NCBI RefSeq assembly: GCF_017094465.1
Contig: NZ_CP064791.1
Location: 434,001 to 498,000 of the forward strand
DNA: 64,000 bases
From: Halapricum desulfuricans
GTDB lineage: Archaea > Halobacteriota > Halobacteria > Halobacteriales > Haloarculaceae
Direction: 5' to 3'
Below are positions 53,206-62,657 of this stretch, piece after piece. Numbering within the stretch: the first letter of the stretch is position 1; the number at the start of each line of letters is the position of its first letter. A program made the translations under genes and the position numbers. The notes beneath the pieces were generated by a model, which saw only the letters and a program-made list of their open reading frames with translations, was not told where the DNA came from and ran no database searches.

Positions 53206-53456
53206 ATGTTATCGTTGGTGTCGTGGTCGGTCGTACACTGTGCTGCTACGTGGAGATTGACGACGTAATCGTCCGCCGTCGAGTGCAGTCCACCCGTCGT
53301 CTCCCGCGTGATTTCCGTCTCGATTTCCTGTCCGTTGAGGTCGGTCGCCATCTCGTCGGTGTTGTCCGGCCGGACCGAGGCGGCGATCGCCTCGGGGTCG
53401 TCGTGCGTCGTCCGGACGACGAGCGTTCGCGTCACGTCTGGGTCGCTCTGACTCAC
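53202..53456 (-). CDS. pcc1: KEOPS complex subunit Pcc1
   Basis: 84 residues. The strand-helix pattern ending in ASVRPDNTDEMATDLNG is characteristic of Pcc1, the dimerisation subunit of the KEOPS complex that makes the t6A modification of tRNAs. Start and stop overlap its neighbours by four bases each, so it is tightly coupled between the RecJ-like gene and eS1. Confidence 0.88.
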   Translation of the reverse strand: MSQSDPDVTRTLVVRTTHDDPEAIAASVRPDNTDEMATDLNGQEIETEITRETTGGLHSTADDYVVNLHVAAQCTTDHDTNDNI

Positions 53457-54577
53457 GTCTGGATCGCCTCCCTGACGGCCGTGATCACGTCGGCGGTCTC
53501 AGCCTCGACGGTCGCGACCGCGCGCCGTCGCGTTCCGAACGCGGTCCCGTCGCCAAGCCGGTCGATCGTGCCCTCGAAGACAGCCGCCAGATCGACCTCG
53601 GCCACGGGCGTCGCGGCTGCGGCGGCCCGCCCGTCGGTCAGTGCGAGTACGACTGGTTCGGGCGATCGCGCGTCCCGGAGCAGTCGCGCGACCGTCTCGA
53701 CGGGCACGTCGCCGTCGTCGCGGGCGACGAACAACCCGTCGTACCGGCCGGTCGTCGCGGCCTCGATCGCGGCGTGTGCGCTCCGGGCGTGGCGTCGCCA
53801 GGCATCGAGTGCGGCCTCGCGAACGTCGTGGCCCAGCGCCAGCGCGACGGCGGTTCCGGGGTCCTCTCGGACTGTGGCTTCGAGCACGTCGGCGTAGCCG
53901 CCGACCGTCTCGAAGGGACCGCCCTCGTATGGCCGGAGCGCGGCGCCGATCGTCTCGGCGGCTCGCTCGCTCGGACTGTCGTCGAGGACGGAAAGCGCGA
54001 CCATCGAGGCGACGCGTCGGTCGTAGTCGTCGGCCTCGTCGTCGATCGTCGCCAGTGTGTCGGCGACCGCTTTGGGATCGCCCGAGAACGGCGCGTGCGT
54101 CAGTGTCGTGTGTGCCAGCCCGTCCGCGAGATCGTCGGTCGGTACGGCGACGCCGGGTCGCCGTTCGAGACCGGCTCTCTCGGCGAGGTCCGCGGTCGTC
54201 GGCGCGTCGGCCATGTGGGACCCGGCCAACGCGAGCACCGGGTCGGCGCTCTCGGCGTCGAGTTCGCGTGCGGCCTCGAAGGCGGCCCCGCTGGCCGAGC
54301 CGGCACCCGACAGCGAGAGGTCGCCGTCGATTCCGGTCGGGCCGATCGCGACGGTCAGGTCAGCGTCGGTCGCGCGGTCGGCGCTCGCCCAGGGACGTGC
54401 GACGGTCACCTGGAACGGGATCGCATTCCCGTCGAGCGCGCGGGCGAGGAGCCCGGCCCCAGCCAGCGAGTCGGCGTCGGCACCGGCGACGAGCCGAACG
54501 AACTCGGCGGTCGCCAGCCTGCCGGCGATGTCACTGGCCTGAGGGGCGTCCTCGCGGGAGCGACCGGTGGTGGACAT
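53453..54577 (-). CDS. RecJ-like DHH protein with degenerate active site
   Basis: 374 residues. The N-terminal DADSLAGAGLLARAL corresponds to the first RecJ motif, but the DHH motif is not found in the expected place (VLALAGSHMAD) and the second aspartate motif reads AIGPTG. The C-terminal half still looks like a DHHA1-type domain. Archaeal relatives between uS15 and eS1 are RecJ/GAN/Cdc45-like proteins, some of which act as structural replisome parts. Its ATG directly abuts the uS15 stop. Confidence 0.72.
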   Translation of the reverse strand: MSTTGRSREDAPQASDIAGRLATAEFVRLVAGADADSLAGAGLLARALDGNAIPFQVTVARPWASADRATDADLTVAIGPTGIDGDLSLSGAGSASGAAFEAARELDAESADPVLALAGSHMADAPTTADLAERAGLERRPGVAVPTDDLADGLAHTTLTHAPFSGDPKAVADTLATIDDEADDYDRRVASMVALSVLDDSPSERAAETIGAALRPYEGGPFETVGGYADVLEATVREDPGTAVALALGHDVREAALDAWRRHARSAHAAIEAATTGRYDGLFVARDDGDVPVETVARLLRDARSPEPVVLALTDGRAAAAATPVAEVDLAAVFEGTIDRLGDGTAFGTRRRAVATVEAETADVITAVREAIQT

Positions 54578-55042
54578 CTACTCGAGGTACTCTTTGGCGA
54601 CGTCGTAGCTATATGTGAACTCCTCGTCGAGTTCGTCGCCGCGGTAGTAATTGACCAGGCGACGGATCTTCGACTCGGTGTTCTGCAGGGCGCGCTTGTT
54701 CTGGTGGTCGCCGGGGTGCTCGTCCATGTGCTCGCGCAGGCGGACGGCACGCTCGAAGAGGTTGTAGAGATCTTCGGGGAGCTCGGGGTCGGCGTCGTTC
54801 TCCTCGAGGATCTCGGTGATCTTCTTGCCGGTCGCGAGCTTGACGTCCGGCACCGGCGTGCCCTGGACGCCCTCGTCGCGCAGTTTCAGCCCGATCTCGC
54901 TCGGGCTGAGGCCGTCTTCGGCCAGCTCGACGACGCGCTCTTCGATCGCGTCTTCGTCTACGTCACTCCACTCCGGGGGTTCGTCTGCCACGGGCTTGTC
55001 CGAACTGGACGAGCCGCGGCGGCGTGTGTGCATTCGTGCCAT
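54578..55042 (-). CDS. rps15: Ribosomal protein uS15
   Basis: 154 residues, typical of archaeal S15, which has an N-terminal extension. Landmarks are MARMHTRRRGSSSSDKP, SPSEIGLKLRDEGVQGTPVP and the RNA-binding C-terminal ESKIRRLVNYYRGD. First gene of the uS15, RecJ-like, Pcc1, eS1 operon, a set that joins translation, tRNA modification and replication factors. Confidence 0.96.
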   Translation of the reverse strand: MARMHTRRRGSSSSDKPVADEPPEWSDVDEDAIEERVVELAEDGLSPSEIGLKLRDEGVQGTPVPDVKLATGKKITEILEENDADPELPEDLYNLFERAVRLREHMDEHPGDHQNKRALQNTESKIRRLVNYYRGDELDEEFTYSYDVAKEYLE

Positions 55043-55153
55043 TGTTCTGATTGGAACGACACTGACCGCTTCCCGTGTGGCGTCACCATTGCTCGCGCGT
55101 CAGCAGCAGATACTGCACTCGGCGCGTGACGCCGGACACGTCCGCAATCCCGA

Positions 55154-55171
55154 GCCGTCCAATCGGACGGC
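55154..55171 (-). terminator. Small hairpin between cysK and rps15
   Basis: GCCGTCC and GGACGGC pair around AATC, 82 bases after the cysK stop and 112 bases before the uS15 start, both on the minus strand. It may separate the two transcription units; no T run follows directly. Confidence 0.3.
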
Positions 55172-55252
55172 GTGTCAGATTTGCGGTCGTGTGTTCCCGT
55201 CTCCTTCTTCGTGGGCGGCCACTAAACGGTTTCTCTTCCGTTTGCAAGTCCT

Positions 55253-56170
55253 TTACTCGAACATCCCGGTGGACATGTACCGTTCGCCGCTGTCCCAGAA
55301 GACCGTTACCACAAGCGGCGGGTCCTCGCTGTCGGCCGCGTCCGGATCGGCGAGCCGCTCAGCGACCTGCCGGGCGACGACGCCCATCGCGCCGGAGGAC
55401 TGGCCGACGAGGATCCCCTCCTCGCGGGCGAGCCGCCGACACTCCGCCTCGGCGTCCTCGACGGCGACGGCTTCGAGTTCGTCGATCAATTCCGTATCGA
55501 GGATCTCGCTGACGAAGCCCGGCCCCATCCCCTGGAAGTCGTCGTCGCCGGCCTCGCCGGTCGCGAGCACCGCGTTCCCTTCCGGTTCGACGCCCACGAT
55601 CGTCACTTCGGGGAACGCCTCGCGGAGCCGTCGACCCGTCCCGGTGATCGTCCCGCCGGTGCCGATCCCCGCGACGAAGGCGTCGACCGTCCGGTCGCCG
55701 ACCTGTTCGATGATTTCCGGCCCCGTCGTCTCGTAGTGGGCCTGCGGGTTGGCCGGGTTCTCGAACTGGCGCAACTGGACCATCCCCTCTTCGCGTTCGA
55801 GGCGGTCGGCGACTTCGCGTGCGCGAGCCATGTCCCCCTCGATCAGGTGTAGATCCGCCCCGTAGGCACGCATGAGTTGCTGGCGCTCGATGGACTTGTC
55901 CTCGCTCATCACGATCGTGATATCGTAGTCCTTCGCCGCCGCGGCCATCGACAGCCCGATCCCCGTGTTGCCGCTGGTCGGCTCGACGATTCGGTCGCCG
56001 GGCCCGAGGTCACCCGCCTCCTCGGCGGCTTCGATCATGTAGGTGGCCGGGCGGTCCTTCGCGGACCCGCCGGGGTTGAACGACTCCACCTTCGCGGCGA
56101 CTGTCGCACCCGCCGGCGACTCTAGTTCGACCAGGGGCGATCCCAGTGTTTCGAGGATGTTGTCTTTCAC
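55253..56170 (-). CDS. cysK: Cysteine synthase-type PLP enzyme
   Basis: 305 residues. The PLP lysine is K38 in NPGGSAKDRPA, the substrate loop is EPTSGNTGIG (about 64), the phosphate cradle GIGTGGTITGTGR (about 170) and the C-terminal GQSSGAMGV. It makes cysteine from O-acetylserine (or O-phosphoserine) and sulfide. Sulfide made by the psr reductase could feed it, although the genes are 40 kb apart. Divergent from the class IV aminotransferase. Confidence 0.9.
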   Translation of the reverse strand: MKDNILETLGSPLVELESPAGATVAAKVESFNPGGSAKDRPATYMIEAAEEAGDLGPGDRIVEPTSGNTGIGLSMAAAAKDYDITIVMSEDKSIERQQLMRAYGADLHLIEGDMARAREVADRLEREEGMVQLRQFENPANPQAHYETTGPEIIEQVGDRTVDAFVAGIGTGGTITGTGRRLREAFPEVTIVGVEPEGNAVLATGEAGDDDFQGMGPGFVSEILDTELIDELEAVAVEDAEAECRRLAREEGILVGQSSGAMGVVARQVAERLADPDAADSEDPPLVVTVFWDSGERYMSTGMFE

Positions 56171-56305
56171 TGTCCGGATCTAGGCTCCCGGGCTTTCTTA
56201 TCCTGTCGACTCTCCCAAGCGTTGCCCTGTGGAACCGTCGGCTGCGTCGAACCCGACCGCCGATAGCCGGAACGCACAAGCCCTCGACCGCCCAACCGCG
56301 TCACG

Positions 56306-57178
56306 ATGCAGTTTCACCTCGACGGAAAACTCGTCCCCGAGGACGAGGCGACCGTCAGCGTCCGCGATCGGGGGTTCGCCTACGGCGACGGGGCTTTCGA
56401 GACGCTGCGGGCCTACGGCGGGACGGTCCTGGCGTGGGACGCCCACGCCGACCGCCTGGAGCGGACCGTCGCCGCGCTGGGCTTCGCGGAGGCGATTCCC
56501 CCGCGCGAGGACCTCCACGAACGGGTTCACGAGACGCTGGACGCGAACGATCTATCGGACGCCTACCTCAAACTCTCGATTACGCGCGGGGTCCAGCCCG
56601 GGAAGCTCACGCCCGCCGAACGGGTCGACCCGACGATCGTCGTTCAGGTATCGCCGCTCCCGCGTGGCGGCCTCGACGGCCAAGACGTCTGGGACGAGCC
56701 CGCCTCGGTTCAGACAGTGGCAACCCGTCCCGTGCCCGACGCGTCGATCCCGGCCGACGCGAAGACGCACAACTACCTCGACGGGATCCTCGCCCGACTG
56801 GAACTGCGACGGAGAGGCGGCCACCGGGCCGACGAGGCGCTCATGCGCGACGCAGGCGGTCACGTCGTCGAGGGCGCGACGAGCAACCTCTTTTTCGTCG
56901 ACGACGGCGTTCTCAAGACTCCGTCGACCGACCTCCCGCTCCTGCCCGGCGTCACTCGATCGATCGTGCTCCAGCTCGCCGACGAAGAGGGCCTCCCCGT
57001 CGAGGCAGGCCGCTACACCGTCGGGGACGTGCACGGGGCCGACGAGGCGTTCCTGACGAACACGACCTGGGAACTCCGCCCGGTCGAGTCCCTTGACGAC
57101 ACCCCGATCGGCGACGGGCCGATGACCGCACTACTCGCTCGCCTCTACGACCAGCGGGTCGAACACCTGTGCTACTGA
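56306..57178 (+). CDS. Class IV aminotransferase/aminodeoxychorismate lyase
   Basis: 290 residues, fold-type IV PLP enzyme. Features are VSVRDRGFAYGDGAFETLRA at the N-terminus, the PLP lysine K153 in AKTHNYLDGIL, and EGATSNLFFVDD. Members make p-aminobenzoate (PabC), transaminate branched-chain amino acids (IlvE) or D-amino acids; with no pab or ilv genes adjacent the choice is open, although YGDGAFETLR is the PabC-like form. Upstream frames overlapping from 56146 and 56229 are shadows. Confidence 0.82.
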   Translation: MQFHLDGKLVPEDEATVSVRDRGFAYGDGAFETLRAYGGTVLAWDAHADRLERTVAALGFAEAIPPREDLHERVHETLDANDLSDAYLKLSITRGVQPGKLTPAERVDPTIVVQVSPLPRGGLDGQDVWDEPASVQTVATRPVPDASIPADAKTHNYLDGILARLELRRRGGHRADEALMRDAGGHVVEGATSNLFFVDDGVLKTPSTDLPLLPGVTRSIVLQLADEEGLPVEAGRYTVGDVHGADEAFLTNTTWELRPVESLDDTPIGDGPMTALLARLYDQRVEHLCY

Positions 57179-57410
57179 TTCGATCTCGGCGTTTCGAACG
57201 CGCCCTCTCTGCCCTGTAGTATTGGGTGAAATACGAATTTCTACTAGGGGTGCTCGGACAGGGGATATCGCGATAAACGTGACATCCAGTGCAGTATTGA
57301 ATCACCTCTGCCGACAATACCGGCCGGGCAGTCTCCCAAATCTGAATGGTCGAAAATGATTATTGTATCGTTTCCAAATGATTAAGGTTCGCGGTCACTG
57401 TTGCCAGAAC

Positions 57411-58820
57411 ATGAGTACTCACGTTGCGATTGTCGGTGCATACGGTAGTGCGGGCGGGGCGGTAGCCAAGCAACTCGCCGACGACCCGGAGGTCGAACTC
57501 ACACTGATCGACGACGGTGACCCCGGCGGCGGACTCTGTATCCTCCGTGGCTGTATGCCTTCGAAGGAAGTCATCTCGGCGGCGAAACACCGGTTTGCGG
57601 CCCGGCGCGACGACCGTCTCGTCGGTGACCCCCCCGAGGTCGACCTCGAGCGGACGGTCGAGCGGAAGAACGAGCACACGTCCAACTGGGCTGGCCACCG
57701 ACGGAGCGGTGTGGAGTCGCTCGCCGAGCGCGAGAACGTCGAACTCGTCCGGGAGACGGCGACGTTCGTCGACGATCGCGTGATCGAAGTCGGTGATCGG
57801 ACGATCGAGCCCGATTACGTCGTGATCGCGACCGGCTCGACGCCAAACGTCCCGCCGGTCGACGGTATCGATGACGTGACTGTCAACACGAGCGCCGACG
57901 TGCTCGATGCGACCGAGTTCGGGGACTCGGCGGTCGTGCTCGGCCTGGGATACATCGGACTCGAACTTGCCCCCTACCTCAGCGAGGCTGGGGGCATGGA
58001 CGTGACCGCGGTCGACATCCTCCCGGAACTGCTGCCCGAGGCGGACGACGGGTTCGGCGAGGAACTCGCCGACTACTACCGCGAGGAGTTCGACATGGAC
58101 ATCCTGCTCGAAGCCCAGGCGAGTCAGGTCGAGGAGACCGACGACGGCGGCGTCCGCGTCACCGTCGAGGTCGATGGCGACACTGAAGTCGTCGAAGCGG
58201 ACCAACTGTTCGCGTTCACGGGTCGCAAGCCGGCGCTCGACGGCCTTGGCGTCGAGAACACGTCGCTGTCGCCCGGCGAGGACTGGGTCGGCGACACGAT
58301 GCAGGCGGCCGATGACGAACGCGTGTTCGTCGTGGGTGACGCCAACGGCCGCGAACCGATCCTGCACATCTCGAAAGAGCAGGCCGCGACGGCCGCGACG
58401 AACATCCAGGCACACCGCGAAGGCGGCGACCTCACGGAGCACGACTCCACCCATCACCACGTCATGTTCTCCGGGCTCGCCAGATTGCCGTTCGTCCGCG
58501 TCGGCCACTCCGCCGACTCCGCCGAGGCGGCCGGACTCGACTACGTCGCCGTCGACTCCCGCGCCGAGAACGACGGTGTGTTCAAGGCCAAAGACGCCTC
58601 CGAGGGCTGGGCCCGGCTGGTCGTCGCGCCCGACGGGACCGTGCTGGGCTATCAGGGGTTGCACTACCACGCCGACGCGATGGCAAAGACGATGCAACTC
58701 GCCGTCGAGATGGAACTGGACGTCCGCGAGATCCCCAACCGGGCGTATCACCCCACCACGCCGGAGATCCTCGACGCGCTGTTCCGGAAAGCGACCGAGA
58801 AACTGGCCGAGCGCGAGTGA
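57411..58820 (+). CDS. Pyridine nucleotide-disulfide oxidoreductase (dihydrolipoyl dehydrogenase-like)
   Basis: 469 residues from MSTHVAIVG. The FAD-binding loop is unusual (GAYGSAGG instead of GxGxxG). The redox-active disulfide is C43-x4-C48 (GLCILRGCMPSK), the NAD(P) domain has LGLGYIGLELAP, the FAD loop VFVVGDANG, and the C-terminal catalytic base is in YHPTTPEILD. It thus has every part of a class I enzyme, but no lipoyl-dehydrogenase complex genes are near, so glutathione-like, mercuric or CoA-disulfide reduction are equally possible. A sulfur-metabolism role would suit the organism but is not shown. Confidence 0.85.
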   Translation: MSTHVAIVGAYGSAGGAVAKQLADDPEVELTLIDDGDPGGGLCILRGCMPSKEVISAAKHRFAARRDDRLVGDPPEVDLERTVERKNEHTSNWAGHRRSGVESLAERENVELVRETATFVDDRVIEVGDRTIEPDYVVIATGSTPNVPPVDGIDDVTVNTSADVLDATEFGDSAVVLGLGYIGLELAPYLSEAGGMDVTAVDILPELLPEADDGFGEELADYYREEFDMDILLEAQASQVEETDDGGVRVTVEVDGDTEVVEADQLFAFTGRKPALDGLGVENTSLSPGEDWVGDTMQAADDERVFVVGDANGREPILHISKEQAATAATNIQAHREGGDLTEHDSTHHHVMFSGLARLPFVRVGHSADSAEAAGLDYVAVDSRAENDGVFKAKDASEGWARLVVAPDGTVLGYQGLHYHADAMAKTMQLAVEMELDVREIPNRAYHPTTPEILDALFRKATEKLAERE

Positions 58821-58911
58821 CGGGCGATCGGGGTCGGCCACCCTGAGCGGTCGCTGTTCTGCCCGCACTCGAACCAGAACCTACTACCGACTGGTCTCCC
58901 GAGAGGGAGAT

Positions 58912-60288
58912 ATGCCAGGCGAACTGACGATCTACGAGGACCGGCTCGCTCGTCAGATGGACGCGGGCGAGTTCGTCCTCGCGGTCGTGACGGCGACCAA
59001 GCCCGACTTCTACAAGCAGGCCCCGGTCGTCACGGCCGCCCGGGACGCGGGCGTTCCGGCCTTCGTTCTCCACACGGGCCAGCACTACGACGACGTGCTC
59101 GGTCACGGTCTCGCCGAGTACGGGATCGAGGACCGCGTCGCGGTCGATCTGGCGATCCGTGGCTCGCTCTCGGAGAAGACCGCGCAGGTCCACCGACGGA
59201 TCGACGAACTCACCGATACGCTCGAAGCCCAATGGCCCGACACGACGGTCCTGCCGATCGTCCATGGGGACACCCACGCCGCCGGGATCGTCCCGCAGGC
59301 GTGGCTGTTCGCCACCAACCAGGCTGTCGCCCACAACGAGGCCGGCCTCCGCGGGATGTCGCCCGATTTCGAGAACTACGAGGACGTTCCCGCGTTCGTC
59401 GACGCCCAGTGGTCCGGGGAGTGGTCGATCAACCGCGCCGAGCCGTTCCCCGAGCAGTACGACACCTTCGTCGGGTCGGCGGGCTCGATCTATCACTTCG
59501 CGCCGGTCGAACTTAACCGCGAGCACCTCCAGCGCGAGGGGTATCCGGCCGCAGTCGAGGGCGGCGAGCGGATCCCCGTGGTCGGCAACAGCGTCGTCGA
59601 CGCCATCGAGCTGAAACGCGACGCCGACCTCGAGGAGAGCATCTTCGACATCTACCCCGTCCTCGAAGCGCGCGACGACTGGATCCGCGTCGACATCCAC
59701 CGCCGGGCGAACCTCCTGCCGGAGCGCTTCCGGGCCATCGTCGAGGGTGTGATCGGACTGGTCGAGGACGGCTACAACGTCAACTTCGTCGAGCTGACCG
59801 CGACCCGGAAGGCACTGGAACACTACGGCTATCGCGACCGACTGCTCGAACTCGACGACGAGCGCGAGAACTTCCTGTTTACCGGTCTCTGGAAGAAACA
59901 CGCCCACGTCTACGAGTTTCTCACCTCCGGGCAGTGTTTCGCCGAGTTCACCGACTCCGGGAGTATGCAGGAAGAGCTCAACGCAATCGACGAGGCGATC
60001 TGCCTGACGGCGAGGTTCAATACCGATCGCCCGGAGACGGTCTTCGATGCGGGGACGAACCTGCTGGTCCCGCCGGTCGACGGCGAGTACGTCCGCGAGA
60101 TGATCGAGTACGTCGCCGAGACCGACGCCGTCCGCGAGGAGATCCAGACTGGGCCGAGCCTCTACGGTGAGGACGTCGGCGAGTCGATCGTCGAGTTTCT
60201 ACAGGAGAAACGCGAGGCGACGCCCTTCGACTGGGCCCACGAGCGCGTCGGCTTCGAGACGGGCAAGCAGGACTTCGAGTATCTCTAG
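58912..60288 (+). CDS. wecB: UDP-N-acetylglucosamine 2-epimerase
   Basis: 458 residues, about 80 longer than bacterial WecB because of an insertion (about residues 140-210, DFENYEDVPAFVDAQWSG) and a C-terminal extension. Family motifs: VVTATKPDFYKQAPVV, LHTGQHYDD, PIVHGDTHAAG, VVGNSVVDAI and DIHRRANL (in place of the common T-x-H-R), with GLVEDGYNVNFV. It would form UDP-ManNAc for surface glycans. The frame continues upstream in the same phase to 58174 but that part overlaps the preceding gene; ATG 58912 is the start. The stop overlaps the MATE stop by four bases. Confidence 0.87.
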   Translation: MPGELTIYEDRLARQMDAGEFVLAVVTATKPDFYKQAPVVTAARDAGVPAFVLHTGQHYDDVLGHGLAEYGIEDRVAVDLAIRGSLSEKTAQVHRRIDELTDTLEAQWPDTTVLPIVHGDTHAAGIVPQAWLFATNQAVAHNEAGLRGMSPDFENYEDVPAFVDAQWSGEWSINRAEPFPEQYDTFVGSAGSIYHFAPVELNREHLQREGYPAAVEGGERIPVVGNSVVDAIELKRDADLEESIFDIYPVLEARDDWIRVDIHRRANLLPERFRAIVEGVIGLVEDGYNVNFVELTATRKALEHYGYRDRLLELDDERENFLFTGLWKKHAHVYEFLTSGQCFAEFTDSGSMQEELNAIDEAICLTARFNTDRPETVFDAGTNLLVPPVDGEYVREMIEYVAETDAVREEIQTGPSLYGEDVGESIVEFLQEKREATPFDWAHERVGFETGKQDFEYL

Positions 60289-61781
60289 TCGTTCGCGGGC
60301 GCGGCGTCAGGCCGGTATTCCCGGCTGATCGCGCGCCACTTGCCCGTCGCGAAGCGGTAGTAGTTGATCACGGCTGGAATCCCGCTCTCGGCCAAAAAGG
60401 CCAGATACAGCCCCCAGACGCCAAGCGGCGTCGTCGCGCCGAGATACGCAAGTGGGATCGCGCCGGCGAACATCCCCAGGGCCTGACTGTAAAATGGCCA
60501 GCGGGTGTCGCCGGTCGCGTCGAGGGCCCCTGCGATGGTCGCCTTGACTGCCTGGGGGAGAATAGAGATGCTCGCGGCGTAGATCAGCCCGACTGCGACT
60601 GCCATCCCGGCCGGCTCGACGCCGAACAGTTGGACGAGTTGCGTCGCGAAGATCGCGGTTAGCGCCGCACCCACCGCGTAGACGGCCACGGCCAGCCGCG
60701 TGATTTCGATCCCGTAGGATTCGGCCGCGTCCTCGTTTTCGGCGCCGAGTTCTTGGCCGACCAGACTCGAGGCGGCCAGTCCGAAGCCCCAGCCGGGCGT
60801 GTTCATCAGCCCCCAGATGCGTCGGACGACGATGTACGCCGCCAGCACCGTCGGGCCGATCATACCGACGATCGCCAGCATCGGGAAGCGCGCGACCGTC
60901 CAGACGCTGTTTCGCCCGGCGACCGGCAGCCCGATGGTCACTAGATCCGACAGCGTCTCCCGATCGAAATAGCGACTGACGAGAGCGACCTCGGCCGGGA
61001 ACGCTCTGGTCGCGGGCAATCGGCCCACGACGAGACTTCCGGCGAAGACGGTCGCGACGACGGCGTTCGAGACGACCGTCCCGATGGCCGCCCCGACGAC
61101 GCCCATGTTCAGCCCGAATATCAGCACGGCGTTGATCGCGATGTTCGCCAGGGCACCGCCGGCGCGGACGACCATCGGCGTCCAGGCGTCGTCGACACCG
61201 ATGTAGACCCGGCTGCCGATGAGGTTCAGCCCCGCGAAGGGCACGCCCAGCCCGAGGATCTTGAGGTAATCGCTCCCGTATTCGATCGTTCTGGGATCGC
61301 CGGTCAGCAGGCTGATCAACTCCGTCGGGAACAGCCAGAACAGCGCCGTCACCGGCAGCGTCAGGACGACGACGAGGGCGGCGCTGGAGCGGATCGCCTG
61401 CCCCATCTGGTCGTAGCGTTCGGCACCGTACCGCTGGGAGACCAGCGCGACCGTGCCGGCGGCGACTCCGCCGCCGATCGAGAACGCCAGCCCCCAGAAC
61501 GGTCCCGCGAGCCCGACGCCGTTGATGGCGAACTGCCCGAGGGCGGCCCCGACCATCGCCACGTCGACGGCGTTTTTCGACATCCGGGCGATGCCCGTGA
61601 CGATTCGCGGCCACGCCAGATCGGCCGTCCGGCGCGTCCGCTCGCAGTCGACGAGTCCAAAGCGGTGCAACACAAGTCCAACGCCGATAATGATCCCCTT
61701 GATCGGATTGCGTGCGAAGCGAGCCACCGCCGTAGCTATCCGTCGCACGAGCGACTCTGGACGACTCGAGGGGGAGGACAC
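60285..61781 (-). CDS. MATE-family efflux transporter
   Basis: 498 residues with about 12 helices in two related halves. The first half begins GIARMSKNAVDVAMVGAALG and the second is entered near TIGLPVAGRNSVWTVARFP, both typical of MATE/DinF transporters. It exports organic cations, drugs or lipids in exchange for Na+ or H+. The N-terminal 60 residues contain an extra helix (IKGIIIGVGLVLHRFG). Substrate unknown. Convergent with wecB. Confidence 0.88.
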   Translation of the reverse strand: MSSPSSRPESLVRRIATAVARFARNPIKGIIIGVGLVLHRFGLVDCERTRRTADLAWPRIVTGIARMSKNAVDVAMVGAALGQFAINGVGLAGPFWGLAFSIGGGVAAGTVALVSQRYGAERYDQMGQAIRSSAALVVVLTLPVTALFWLFPTELISLLTGDPRTIEYGSDYLKILGLGVPFAGLNLIGSRVYIGVDDAWTPMVVRAGGALANIAINAVLIFGLNMGVVGAAIGTVVSNAVVATVFAGSLVVGRLPATRAFPAEVALVSRYFDRETLSDLVTIGLPVAGRNSVWTVARFPMLAIVGMIGPTVLAAYIVVRRIWGLMNTPGWGFGLAASSLVGQELGAENEDAAESYGIEITRLAVAVYAVGAALTAIFATQLVQLFGVEPAGMAVAVGLIYAASISILPQAVKATIAGALDATGDTRWPFYSQALGMFAGAIPLAYLGATTPLGVWGLYLAFLAESGIPAVINYYRFATGKWRAISREYRPDAAPAND

Positions 61782-61907
61782 AGGATTACGTTGGACTAGC
61801 GATTCCGCGGGTTAATCGGTTTTCATCCGCGATCCGTTCGACAAAGGCTGGCACATCCGAACAGAGGACAACTACCACTGGATTATTTGGAGAAGTAACT
61901 AACACTA

Positions 61908-62657
61908 TCACAGCCGCCGATACGGACCGAGCCGCGTGCCATCCAGCAGGTACGCCTCGCCGTCGGCCAGTCCTTCTGGCAGAAACGGCGAGAGGAAGTC
62001 CCGCCCGTCGACGTTGACCCACGTCCCGCCGGAGCGATCGTTGAACGCGGGGCAGACGACCAGCTCCGCCGATATCTCGCCCAGCTGATCGCCGTGCTGC
62101 TCGCGGAACGGCTTCGGTTCGATCCTCCCCCGGAGCCACACTCGCTCTGCGCGAGCGCCGCCGACCTCGTCTTCCAGTCGGACGACCGGGTGTTCGTGGG
62201 CGACGCAGACGATCTCGGCTTCGAGGACGGCCGGCCCGGGCCAGGTGTGACCGTGGGCGAACCCGACCGAGCCGAGTCGCGTCCCCTCGCTGTCGGTGAC
62301 GGTGACGCCGCCGATATCTTCGACGATCGACTCGATCTCGCCGTCGTGGTTGCCCTTGACGATCGTGACCGGCACGTCGACGGCCTCCAGAAGCGTCTCG
62401 ATTTCGCTGCGCTCCTCGCCCGTGGGTTCGCCGATCGTGGTCGCGAGATCGCCCAGCAGGACGAGTCGGTCCGGGCCAGTCTCGGCAAGCAGCGACAGGA
62501 GTCGAACGCGGCGCTGCTCGTCGGCGGGGTCGAGTTCGACACCCTCCCGACGGAGCTGTGCCTCCAGACCGGCGTGGTAGTCCGCGACGACGAGCGCGCG
62601 CTCCGGACCGGTGTCGGCGACCGCGGCGGGCGCGTCGGGGATCGGTTCGACGCCCAT
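61908..62657 (-). CDS. rpe: RPA-associated calcineurin-like phosphoesterase
   Basis: 249 residues from MGVEPIPD. All five metallophosphatase motifs are present: VADYHAG, LLGDLATT, KGNHDGE, FAHGHTWPG and CVAHEHPVV. Its ATG overlaps the TGA of the gene upstream (TGATG). The position after an Rpap-type gene is the rpa-rpap-rpe operon described for haloarchaeal replication protein A. It may act on DNA ends or nucleotides near RPA; the substrate is unknown. A start at 62696 would overlap the upstream gene more. Confidence 0.82.
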   Translation of the reverse strand: MGVEPIPDAPAAVADTGPERALVVADYHAGLEAQLRREGVELDPADEQRRVRLLSLLAETGPDRLVLLGDLATTIGEPTGEERSEIETLLEAVDVPVTIVKGNHDGEIESIVEDIGGVTVTDSEGTRLGSVGFAHGHTWPGPAVLEAEIVCVAHEHPVVRLEDEVGGARAERVWLRGRIEPKPFREQHGDQLGEISAELVVCPAFNDRSGGTWVNVDGRDFLSPFLPEGLADGEAYLLDGTRLGPYRRL

